Source: an uncultured Sphingomonadaceae bacterium (GTDB taxonomy: Bacteria; Pseudomonadota; Alphaproteobacteria; Sphingomonadales; Sphingomonadaceae). From it: a DNA stretch of 6,692 bases. This document shows, piece after piece, positions 1 to 6,001 of the stretch. The position numbers and the translations under genes were made by a program. The stretch covers positions 1-6,692 of the forward strand of contig CALLWN010000285.1 of the NCBI GenBank assembly GCA_938016505.1, given 5' to 3'. A model generated the notes under the pieces. It worked only from the letters and a program-made list of their open reading frames with translations. It was not told the origin of the DNA and did no database searches. How positions within the stretch are numbered: position 1 is the stretch's first letter; the number at the start of each line of letters is the position of its first letter.

Positions 1-1954
1 GGTAGGCGGTGCGGGCGTCGATGACCTGGCGGCGGGTGTCGACCGGGGTCGGCATGGGCTGACCCTTCCAGGGGGCGCGGCAGTCGGTGCAGCGGCGGGT
101 GTCGGCCTGGAAGATGGCGTTGCCCTGCCGGTCCTGGACGAGATCGAACAGGATGGGCTCCACTTCCCTGCCGCCGTTGACGAGGATGGAGTAGGCGTTG
201 ACGAGCTTCATCGGCGTGGTCTCGCCGGCGCCGAGCGCGATGGCGAGGACGGGTTGATACTCACCGATGCCGAGGTCCTTCGCGGTCTTGACCACCCTGT
301 CCATGCCGGTCTGGGCGGCGATGCGGACCGTCATGAGGTTGCGCGACTGTTCGAGGCCCCAGCGCATGGTCTGCTGGCCCGCCGAGCCGCCGCCGAAGTT
401 CCTGAAGCATTTGCGGCCCAGGCGCGCCGACTGGTAGACGCAGAAGGTGCCATCGGAGACGAGGGTTGCCGGGGTCATGCCGGCGTCGAGCGCGGCGGCG
501 TAGACGAAGGGCTTGAAGGCGGAGCCTGGCTGGCGCTGGGCCTGGGTGGCGCGGTTGAAGCTGGAGCCGCGCGAATCGAACCCGCCGACCATGGCGAGCA
601 CCCGGCCGGTGCGGGCTTCCTGGACGACGAGGGCGCCGGAGACGAGGGGGATCTGGCGCAGGCCCCAGCTGCCGGCGCCGGTCGGCGCGACCGGGACGAC
701 GTCTCCGGGTTTGAGCTCCTGGTGGGCAGGGATGCCGCCGCGGGCCATCATGGCGTCACCGGCGGACATGGTGCCTGTCGAGCCGTCGGCGAAGCCGAGG
801 CGGAAGCTGCCCCCCGTGCGCTCGAGGATGACGGCGGCGCGCCAGGTCTCGTAGCCGACGGGGAGGTTGAGGGCCCGCAGCCGCTGCGGCCAGCCCTCGC
901 CGAGCGCGATGGTGGCGGCCGGTCCGCGCCAGCCGCGGACGCGATCGTAGCGGACGAGGCCATCGCGCAGGGCCTTCTCGGCAGCCTTCTGGATGTCGGG
1001 ATCGATGGTGGTGCGGACCCAGAGGCCGCCGGCGTAGACGCTGTTGGGACCGTCTTCGGCGGTTTCGCCGAAGCGGGCGATGAGCTGGCGGCGGACCTCC
1101 TCCATGAAGAAGCCGCCATAGGGTGCGACGTTGGCGGCGACGCGGGGCTCGTCGGCGACGGTGAGGGGCAGCGCCCTCAGGGCGGTGAGCTGACCGCGGG
1201 GAAGCTTGCCGTTGTTCGCCATCTCGCCAAGCACCCAGTTGCGGCGTTCGAGGGCGCGCGCGGGGTTGCGTCGGGGGTCGAAGGCGGTCGGGGCCTTGGG
1301 GAGGCTGGCGAGGAAGGCTGCCTCGTGCGGGGCGAGCTCGCGCGTGGGCTTGCCGAACCAGGTGAGCGACGCGGCCTCGACGCCATAGGCGTTCCGGCCG
1401 AGGAAGATCTCGTTGAGATAGAGTTCGAGAATCTGTTCCTTGGTGAGGATGGATTCGATCCGGCGGGCGAGGATGGCCTCGCGCAGCTTGCGGGTGAGGG
1501 TGACCTCGTTCGAGAGCAGCAGGTTCTTGGCGACCTGCTGGGTGATGGTGGAGGCGCCGACCGGGCGCGACTGGCCGGAGACGAGGCCGCGGATGTTGGT
1601 GACGATTGCCGTTGCGATCCCGGGGAAGTCGAGGCCGCCATGGCTGAAGAAGGTCTTGTCTTCGGCCGAGAGAAAGGCGTCGATGACGGTCTGGGGGATT
1701 TCGGCATAGGGGAGGAAGATGCGGCGCTCGCGCGCGAAGCTGAACAGCGGCTCTCCGGTTCGGCTGCGGATCTGGGTGGGGAGCGGTGGCTGGTAGGCGG
1801 CGAGCCTGCCGGCATCGGGGAGATCACGCAAGATGGTGGCCCAGGCGAGGCCGGCGAGGAGGACGCCGATGACGAGGAGCCCCGCGGCCGTTGTGGCGAG
1901 GCGAGGGATCCAGCGGCGCCGGTCGGGCCGGGCCTCCGGTTCGGGCGCGTGCAT
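1..1954 (-). CDS. mrcA: Penicillin-binding protein 1A, bifunctional glycosyltransferase/transpeptidase (C-terminus cut by window edge)
   Basis: Class A PBP that polymerises lipid II into glycan strands and cross-links the peptides, anchored in the inner membrane and facing the periplasm. The frame is open for 651 codons to the left edge. Seen in order: a short Arg-rich cytoplasmic tail and one membrane helix (about residues 19-42); the glycosyltransferase domain with SAEDKTFFSHGGLDF (catalytic Glu98), GASTITQQVAKNLLL, RKLRE (Glu159) and ILELYLNEIFLGRNAYGVEA; a central segment opening with RGWRGP, as in the OB-like insert of Gram-negative PBP1A; then the transpeptidase with PGSAFKPF (SxxK, nucleophile Ser478, Lys481) and QSRN (SxN, Ser537). 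The KTG motif is not reached, so the end lies outside the window. The ATG at 1954 is well fixed: an AAGGA site lies 6 bases upstream and an in-frame TAA sits at 1966-1964. It is divergent from the cys operon. Family assignment is secure; PBP1A rather than another class A PBP is inferred from the N-terminal and insert sequences. Confidence 0.96.
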   Translation of the reverse strand, partial: MHAPEPEARPDRRRWIPRLATTAAGLLVIGVLLAGLAWATILRDLPDAGRLAAYQPPLPTQIRSRTGEPLFSFARERRIFLPYAEIPQTVIDAFLSAEDKTFFSHGGLDFPGIATAIVTNIRGLVSGQSRPVGASTITQQVAKNLLLSNEVTLTRKLREAILARRIESILTKEQILELYLNEIFLGRNAYGVEAASLTWFGKPTRELAPHEAAFLASLPKAPTAFDPRRNPARALERRNWVLGEMANNGKLPRGQLTALRALPLTVADEPRVAANVAPYGGFFMEEVRRQLIARFGETAEDGPNSVYAGGLWVRTTIDPDIQKAAEKALRDGLVRYDRVRGWRGPAATIALGEGWPQRLRALNLPVGYETWRAAVILERTGGSFRLGFADGSTGTMSAGDAMMARGGIPAHQELKPGDVVPVAPTGAGSWGLRQIPLVSGALVVQEARTGRVLAMVGGFDSRGSSFNRATQAQRQPGSAFKPFVYAAALDAGMTPATLVSDGTFCVYQSARLGRKCFRNFGGGSAGQQTMRWGLEQSRNLMTVRIAAQTGMDRVVKTAKDLGIGEYQPVLAIALGAGETTPMKLVNAYSILVNGGREVEPILFDLVQDRQGNAIFQADTRRCTDCRAPWKGQPMPTPVDTRRQVIDARTAY

Positions 1955-1960
1955 GCTCGA

Positions 1961-1965
1961 TCCTT
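1961..1965 (-). promoter_or_regulatory. Ribosome binding site of the PBP1A gene
   Basis: AAGGA on the minus strand, 6 bases before the ATG at 1954. It overlaps the in-frame TAA stop that rules out any longer PBP1A product, so it decides the start. Confidence 0.75.
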
Positions 1966-1967
1966 AG

Positions 1968-2016
1968 CCCGGGGCGGTGGATGAGGCAAAGCGGCGGCAC
2001 GGCCCCGGGGCGGTGG
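1968..2016. repeat. Pair of 13-base direct repeats in the divergent intergenic region
   Basis: CCCGGGGCGGTGG occurs exactly at 1968-1980 and again at 2004-2016, a 36-base period, between the PBP1A start and the cobA start. An exact 13-mer repeat within 50 bases is notable, but the region is very GC-rich with low complexity. It could be a paired regulator site (inference) or a chance or slippage product. No known operator consensus is recognised. Confidence 0.45.
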
Positions 2017-2032
2017 CGCTGGCGTAGCCGGG

Positions 2033-2048
2033 CTTGGCCGGGGGCAAG
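2033..2048. other. Imperfect dyad upstream of cobA
   Basis: CTTGGCCGGGGGCAAG has the symmetric pattern CTTGnCCnnGGnCAAG and lies about 50 bases before the cobA ATG. A further GGGGCAAG half-site occurs at 2079-2086. It could be an operator for the sulfur operon, but the match is imperfect in GC-rich sequence and no regulator can be named. No convincing -35/-10 pair was found in 1955-2094 on either strand. Confidence 0.2.
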
Positions 2049-2094
2049 ATGGTCTGGCTGGAGGCGCCGGGTCTGTTCGGGGCAAGCCGCATGC

Positions 2095-2865
2095 ATGGCT
2101 GAGCGCAATTGCGGGCGGGTGATTCTGGTGGGTGCCGGGCCGGGCGCGCCCGACCTTCTGACGGTGCGGGCGGTTCGTGCGCTGGGCGCAGCGGAGCTGG
2201 TGGTGCACGACGGGCTGATCGACCCGGAGGTGCTTGCACTTGCTCCGGCCACGGCGCGGCGGGTTTGCGTGGCCAAGCGTCGCGACCGGCACACCCTGCC
2301 GCAGGAGGAGATCAACGCGCTGCTGGTGCGCGAGGCGCAGGCCGGGCTGACGGTGGTGCGGCTGAAGGGCGGGGACCCGTTCATCTTCGGGCGGGGTGGC
2401 GAGGAGGTTGCGGCCTGCGTTGCTGCCGGCGTTCGCGTCGAGGTGGTGCCTGGGGTCTCTTCGGCGCTGGGGTGCGCGGCCGAATCGCACCTGCCCCTGA
2501 CCCATCGGGCGCTCGCGTCGGCGGTGAGCTTTGTCGCTGGCACCTGCCAGGGCCTGCGCGAACAGGACTGGCGGGGGCTCGCCGGGCCGGGCCGGACCCT
2601 TGTGGTCTACATGGGCGTGGCGACGGCCGGGCTGATTGCCGAGAAGCTGATGGCCGACGGGGTGTCGCCCGACATGCCGGTTGCCATTCTGGAGCGCGGG
2701 ACGCTGGACGGCGGGCGGGCGCTCAGGACGCTGCTGGTCGACCTCGGCGACGCGGTGGCGCGGGCAGGCGTGCGGAGCCCGGCGCTTCTCGTGGTTGGCC
2801 GGGTGGCCGGTCTTGCCAACGCCGAGGACCTGATGGGCCTTGCCGCGCTGGAGGCGGTTTCGTGA
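2095..2865 (+). CDS. cobA: Uroporphyrinogen-III C-methyltransferase (SUMT), single-domain
   Basis: Cytoplasmic SAM-dependent enzyme that methylates uroporphyrinogen III at C2 and C7 to give precorrin-2, the branch point to siroheme and cobalamin. The 256 residues are usual for single-domain SUMT. Seen: the N-terminal VILVGAGPGAPDLLT loop (residues 9-23), the signature VRLKGGDPFIFGRGGEE (88-104), VVPGVSSA, PLTHR, VVYMG and a C-terminal PALLVVGRVAGL strand. It stands first in an operon whose third gene makes a siroheme enzyme, so its likely job is siroheme supply for sulfite reduction. It lacks the N-terminal dehydrogenase/ferrochelatase half of enterobacterial CysG. The ATG at 2095 fits the family start; there is no good Shine-Dalgarno, and no upstream in-frame ATG in the gap gives family-like sequence. 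Function is secure. The symbol could equally be written cysG; a role in cobalamin synthesis cannot be excluded. Confidence 0.95.
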   Translation: MAERNCGRVILVGAGPGAPDLLTVRAVRALGAAELVVHDGLIDPEVLALAPATARRVCVAKRRDRHTLPQEEINALLVREAQAGLTVVRLKGGDPFIFGRGGEEVAACVAAGVRVEVVPGVSSALGCAAESHLPLTHRALASAVSFVAGTCQGLREQDWRGLAGPGRTLVVYMGVATAGLIAEKLMADGVSPDMPVAILERGTLDGGRALRTLLVDLGDAVARAGVRSPALLVVGRVAGLANAEDLMGLAALEAVS

Positions 2866-3146
2866 AGCTTCTGACCGGAAATGTCTCGCGCACCGGCGAA
2901 GTGATCTGGTGGACGGGTGACGGCTGGAGCCCGGATGTCGCCGACGCGGTGCTCATGGACCCGGCGGCGGGCGAGGCCGTGCTGGCGCGCGAGGCGGTGG
3001 CCGAGCAGGTGAACGACCTTGCGCTGGTGGACGCCGAGCCCGGGCCCGGCGGGGTTCCGCGACCGCTGCACATCCGCGAGCGGATCCGGGCGTTCGGGCC
3101 GACGGTCAGGCCCGACCTGGGCCGGGCGGGAAGGGACTGGCGCTGA
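2862..3146 (+). CDS. DUF2849 family protein of the sulfite-reduction operon
   Basis: Small soluble protein of 94 residues whose function is unknown. The sequence resembles DUF2849: a start like KLLTGNVSRTGEVIWWTGDGW, a middle with a VLMDP strand and a helix of about residues 33-50, and a C-terminal HIRERIRAFGPTVRPDLGR, the most recognisable stretch of the family. There is no signal peptide, membrane segment or cysteine, so it is not an iron-sulfur protein by itself. It begins at GTG 2862, overlapping the cobA stop by four bases (GTGA), with GAGG at 2851-2854 as ribosome site. Its TGA shares one base with the next ATG. This placement between cobA and the siroheme reductase suggests an accessory role in sulfite reduction or siroheme loading (inference only). 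Confidence 0.9.
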   Translation: MKLLTGNVSRTGEVIWWTGDGWSPDVADAVLMDPAAGEAVLAREAVAEQVNDLALVDAEPGPGGVPRPLHIRERIRAFGPTVRPDLGRAGRDWR

Positions 3147-4777
3147 TGTACCGCTATGATGCGATCGACCGCGCGCTTGTCGAGGCGCGGGTGGAAGAGT
3201 TCCGCGACCAGCTGGCGCGCCGGCTTTCGGGCGAGCTCGACGAGGAGCATTTCAAGCCGCTCCGGCTCAAGAACGGGCTCTACCTGCAGCTTCATGCCTA
3301 CATGCTGCGGGTGGCCATTCCCTATGGCCTGCTGTCGTCGCGCCAGCTGCGGATGCTGGCGCATGTGGCGCGGCGCTACGACCGGGGCTATGGCCATTTC
3401 ACCACCCGCCAGAACATCCAGTACAACTGGATCCGGCTGGAGGAAGCCGCGGATCTCCTCGCCGATCTTGCCACGGTCGAGATGCACGCGATCCAGACCA
3501 GCGGCAACTGCATCCGGAACATCTCGGCGGACCAATATGCCGGGGCTGCCGCCGACGAAGTGGCGGACCCGAGGCCCTGGGCCGAGCTGCTGCGGCAGTG
3601 GTCGAGCTTCCACCCCGAATTCAGCTACCTGCCGCGCAAGTTCAAGATCGCGCTGACCGGGAGCGACGCCGACCGCGCCGCAATCCGGTTTCATGACATC
3701 GGCTTCCAGCTGGTGCGCGATTGTGGTGGAGCGCTGGGGTTCCGGGTGTTCGTCGGCGGCGGGATGGGGCGCACCCCGTTCGTGGGGCCGTGCATCCGCG
3801 ACTTTCTGCCGGCGGGTGAGTTCCTGTCGTACAGCGAGGCGATCCTGAGGGTGTACAACCGGTTCGGGCGGCGGGACAATATCTACAAGGCGCGGATCAA
3901 GATCCTGGTCCATGAGCTTGGCGCGGAGCGGTTTGCCGCCGAGGTCGAGGCCGAGCATCGGCATGTGAAGACGCTTGGCATCGATGCGCCCGAGGCGGAG
4001 GTTCGGCGGATTGCCGGCTTCTTTGCCGACCCGCCGTTCGAGCCCGGGCTCGACGACGCGGTGGACGATGGCGGCGACGAGGCGTTTGCGCGCTGGCTTC
4101 TCCGCCAGGTGAAGCCGCACAAGGTGCCGGGCTACCGGATCGTGAACGTGAGCCTGAAGCCGAAGGGTGGCATTCCCGGGGACGCGAGCGCCGAGCAGAT
4201 GGAGGCGGTGGCTGGGCTTGCCGAGCGGTTCAGCTTCGACGAGGTGAGGGTGACCCACGCCCAGAACCTTGTGCTGGCCCATGTGCGGGCCTGCGATCTC
4301 CGGGCGGTCCATGACGGTCTTCTGGCCGTTGGGCTGGCGGAGGCGAACCTCGACCTTGCAACCGATGTCATCTCGTGCCCGGGGCTCGACTATTGCACGC
4401 TGGCGAATGCGCGCTCGATTCCCGTGGCGATGAAGGTTGCGGATCGGCTGCGCGACCGTGAGGCCGAGCTTGGCGAGCTGAAGATCAAGGTTTCGGGCTG
4501 CATCAATGCCTGCGGGCACCACCATGCCGGTCACATCGGGATTCTCGGGGTCGACCGGAAGGGGGTGGAGAATTACCAGCTTCTGCTCGGGGGCTCGGGG
4601 GCGGAGGATGCCTCGATTGCCCAGATCCTCGGGCCTGGCTTCACCGAGGAGGGCGTGGTCGAGGCGGTTGCGACCGTGACCGACGTCTATCTCCGCGAGC
4701 GGATGGCGGGCGAGCGGTTTCTCGACACCTTCCGCCGGATCGGGCCGAAGCCGTTCAAGGAGGCGGTCTATGCCTGA
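3146..4777 (+). CDS. cysI: Siroheme [4Fe-4S] nitrite/sulfite reductase, probably assimilatory sulfite reductase
   Basis: Hemoprotein catalysing six-electron reduction, most likely sulfite to sulfide in cysteine synthesis. The 543 residues show the two-fold repeat of the family: ferredoxin-like half-domains at about 45-105 and 320-390, each followed by a siroheme-binding half (about 115-270 and 400-540). The cluster and siroheme ligands are CPGLDYC (Cys411, Cys417) and GCINAC (Cys452, Cys456), the usual Cx5C...Cx3C. Likely substrate-anion residues are Arg88 in TTRQN, Arg124 in NCIRN, and Lys165/Lys167 in PRKFK, by analogy with E. coli CysI Arg83, Arg153, Lys215 and Lys217. The ATG overlaps the DUF2849 stop by one base; an AAGGGA lies about 10 bases upstream. 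There is no flavoprotein subunit beside it, so a ferredoxin may be the donor. Sequence alone does not separate sulfite from nitrite reductase here; the cysH neighbour favours sulfite. Confidence 0.93.
   Translation: MYRYDAIDRALVEARVEEFRDQLARRLSGELDEEHFKPLRLKNGLYLQLHAYMLRVAIPYGLLSSRQLRMLAHVARRYDRGYGHFTTRQNIQYNWIRLEEAADLLADLATVEMHAIQTSGNCIRNISADQYAGAAADEVADPRPWAELLRQWSSFHPEFSYLPRKFKIALTGSDADRAAIRFHDIGFQLVRDCGGALGFRVFVGGGMGRTPFVGPCIRDFLPAGEFLSYSEAILRVYNRFGRRDNIYKARIKILVHELGAERFAAEVEAEHRHVKTLGIDAPEAEVRRIAGFFADPPFEPGLDDAVDDGGDEAFARWLLRQVKPHKVPGYRIVNVSLKPKGGIPGDASAEQMEAVAGLAERFSFDEVRVTHAQNLVLAHVRACDLRAVHDGLLAVGLAEANLDLATDVISCPGLDYCTLANARSIPVAMKVADRLRDREAELGELKIKVSGCINACGHHHAGHIGILGVDRKGVENYQLLLGGSGAEDASIAQILGPGFTEEGVVEAVATVTDVYLRERMAGERFLDTFRRIGPKPFKEAVYA
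4757..4763 (+). promoter_or_regulatory. Strong ribosome binding site of the DUF934 gene
   Basis: AAGGAGG lies 6 bases before the ATG at 4770, inside the last codons of the reductase gene. It is the best Shine-Dalgarno match noted in the operon and supports this start despite the 8-base overlap with the preceding gene. Confidence 0.8.
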
Positions 4778-5180
4778 GGTGCTGGCGCTCGATGCGCGGG
4801 CGCGCGATGGTGCGCCGGAGCTGATGGTGGAGCCTGGTGACGACGTTCGGGCGCATGGCGGGTTCGCCAATCTGGGCGGGCTCGGCAATCTGGGCGTGAT
4901 CGGCATTGCCTTTCCGCGGTTCCGCGACGGGCGGGGCTATTCGTCGGCGCGGATCCTGCGCGAGATGGGCTTTGACGGGGATGTGCGGGCGGTGGGCGAC
5001 GTGACGGTCGACCAGCTCCTGTTCCTGAAGCGGGCGGGCTTCTCGTCGGTGGCGCCGGAGCGACCGATCGACCCGGCGGCGGCCGGGGCGGCGCTGGCGC
5101 GGTGGCCGGTCTTCTACCAGAGGGGCGCTGGCGAGCGCGTGACGGCCTTCGATGTGCGGCATGGCAACGCTGAAGGCTGA
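4770..5180 (+). CDS. DUF934 family protein, putative sulfite-reduction accessory protein
   Basis: Cytoplasmic protein of 136 residues matching DUF934, a family often annotated as an oxidoreductase probably involved in sulfite reduction, though I know of no demonstrated activity. The recognisable core is FPRFRDGRGYSSARILRE followed by a RAVGDVTVDQLLFLKRAGF segment (about residues 48-90), then a weakly conserved tail ending in ARWPVFYQR and a polar end. It has no cysteines, so it holds no iron-sulfur cluster and no thiol chemistry, which argues against a direct redox role. No signal peptide or membrane helix is seen. It overlaps the reductase gene by 8 bases and runs into the start of cysH, so all three are probably made together. 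A partner or assembly role for the reductase is inference. Confidence 0.91.
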   Translation: MPEVLALDARARDGAPELMVEPGDDVRAHGGFANLGGLGNLGVIGIAFPRFRDGRGYSSARILREMGFDGDVRAVGDVTVDQLLFLKRAGFSSVAPERPIDPAAAGAALARWPVFYQRGAGERVTAFDVRHGNAEG

Positions 5181-5925
5181 GGGGCTGAAGGCTGAGGGGC
5201 TGGGGGCCGCGGGGCGGCGGTTCGGCCCCGGGGACGCCGGCTGGCTTGCGGCACATGCGGCCAATGCGTCGGCCGAGGCGCTTGTGGCGGCCGTGCTGCA
5301 GGATGGCGCCTGGGGGCGGGTTGCGGTGGTTTCGTCGTTCGGGGCGGAGTCGGCGGTGCTGCTCGACATCGTGGCCGAAGTGAACCGGGCGGCGCCGGTG
5401 CTGTTCGTCGACACGGGCAGGCTGTTTCCGGAGACGCTTGTCTATGCGCGGGACCTGGCCGCGCACCTGGGGCTTGCCGACGTGCGCTGGATTTCGCCCG
5501 ATATGGACGAAGTTGCCCGGGTGGACCCGAAGGCGCTGCGGTGGAGCTATGACCCGGACGGCTGCTGCGCGGTGCGGAAGGTGGCGCCGCTGGCGCGGGC
5601 GCTCGAGGGGTTTGACACCTGGATTTCGGGGCGCAAGCGGTTCCAGGCCGACACCCGGGCGCAGCTTGCCAAGGTGGAGGCCGACGGCGGGCGGCTCAAG
5701 GTGAACCCGCTCGCCGACTGGTCGGCGGCGATGCTGGCCGGCCGGGCTGCCGAGCGGCGGCTGCCGCCGCACCCGCTGGTGGCGGAAGGCTACCCCTCGA
5801 TCGGGTGCATGCCGTGTACCACGAGGGTGCAGCCGGGCGAGGACCCGCGCGCCGGCCGCTGGCGGGGCTGGGACAAGACCGAGTGCGGGATCCACGCGCC
5901 GCCGGGAAGCGAGCCGGCGTTCTGA
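5161..5925 (+). CDS. cysH: Phosphoadenylyl/adenylyl-sulfate reductase, [4Fe-4S] APS-type
   Basis: Thioredoxin-dependent enzyme reducing activated sulfate to sulfite, feeding the reductase upstream. The 254 residues show the adenine-nucleotide alpha-hydrolase fold: the PP-loop-like SSFGAES (58-64), FVDTGRLFPET (82-92), GRKRFQ (157-162), and a C-terminal KTECGIH with catalytic Cys242. The pairs Cys135-Cys136 (GCCAVRK) and Cys216/Cys219 (GCMPC) are the [4Fe-4S] ligands that distinguish APS reductases from cluster-free PAPS reductases of the E. coli type, so APS (EC 1.8.4.10) is the likely substrate. The start is uncertain: ATG 5161 is chosen, but ATG 5152 is in frame and adds three residues; neither has a clear ribosome site. 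Either start overlaps the DUF934 gene (20 or 29 bases). Residues 4-13 are a duplicated LKAEG from a tandem repeat, probably unstructured. It is the last gene of the operon. Confidence 0.94.
   Translation: MATLKAEGLKAEGLGAAGRRFGPGDAGWLAAHAANASAEALVAAVLQDGAWGRVAVVSSFGAESAVLLDIVAEVNRAAPVLFVDTGRLFPETLVYARDLAAHLGLADVRWISPDMDEVARVDPKALRWSYDPDGCCAVRKVAPLARALEGFDTWISGRKRFQADTRAQLAKVEADGGRLKVNPLADWSAAMLAGRAAERRLPPHPLVAEGYPSIGCMPCTTRVQPGEDPRAGRWRGWDKTECGIHAPPGSEPAF
5170..5199 (+). repeat. Tandem duplication, 15 bases x 2, at the DUF934/cysH junction
   Basis: CTGAAGGCTGAGGGG is present twice back to back (5170-5184 and 5185-5199), followed by a partial third start CTGGGG. In the cysH frame it codes LKAEG twice. 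In the DUF934 frame the first copy carries the TGA stop (5178-5180). A 15-base unit preserves the cysH frame. It is probably a slippage product in a tolerant N-terminal region. Confidence 0.9.
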
Positions 5926-5944
5926 CGCTGCTGTGGGCCTGCGC

Positions 5945-5973
5945 TTGCGCGAGCCGGGCCGGACTCCCTAAGC
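5945..5973 (+). promoter_or_regulatory. Weak candidate promoter for UPF0262-dcd
   Basis: TTGCGC (5945-5950), a 17-base spacer, then CTAAGC (5968-5973) in the 76-base gap after cysH. The first box resembles a -35 and the spacing is right, but the second box matches alphaproteobacterial -10 patterns poorly. The gap shows no clear rho-independent terminator, so read-through from the cys operon is equally possible. Confidence 0.15.
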
Positions 5974-6001
5974 AGGTGGCCGGACATGGAAACGGCGGGC
6001 C

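Noticed and set aside
254..1984. Long plus-strand open frame (576 codons) opposite the PBP1A gene
   Set aside because: It is antisense to a frame with intact PBP1A catalytic motifs; its translation is a Gly/Ala/Glu-rich composition with no family features, typical of GC-rich shadow frames.
1891..2094. Extension of cobA upstream to about 1891
   Set aside because: The added 68 residues are Arg/Gly/Trp-rich, unlike the family, and would overlap the PBP1A start; the ATG at 2095 gives the normal SUMT N-terminus.
1955..2094. Riboswitch or small RNA upstream of the sulfur operon
   Set aside because: The leader is short, and no SAM, SAH or cobalamin riboswitch core or convincing multi-stem structure could be recognised by eye.
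1177..2543. Minus-strand frames of 442 and 239 codons covering the PBP1A start and the cobA start
   Set aside because: They are out of frame with PBP1A, Ser/Pro/Arg-rich and antisense to cobA; the PBP1A frame with its ribosome site and motifs explains the DNA.
2723..4906. Long minus-strand open frame (727 codons) opposite the sulfite reductase gene
   Set aside because: It lies across several well-supported plus-strand genes and reads as Arg/Pro/His-rich sequence without domains. Stop codons are rare in antisense frames at this GC content.
4755..5895. Minus-strand frames of 219 and 375 codons opposite DUF934 and cysH
   Set aside because: Low-complexity Arg/Pro/His/Ala translations antisense to two genes with recognisable motifs.
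5926..6001. Rho-independent terminator after cysH
   Set aside because: GC-rich short inverted matches (GGCC...GGCC, GCTTGCGCGAGC) lack a proper loop or a following T-run.
5986..6001. ATG 5986 as the UPF0262 start
   Set aside because: It is in a different frame from the conserved protein; as sequenced, it cannot start UPF0262.
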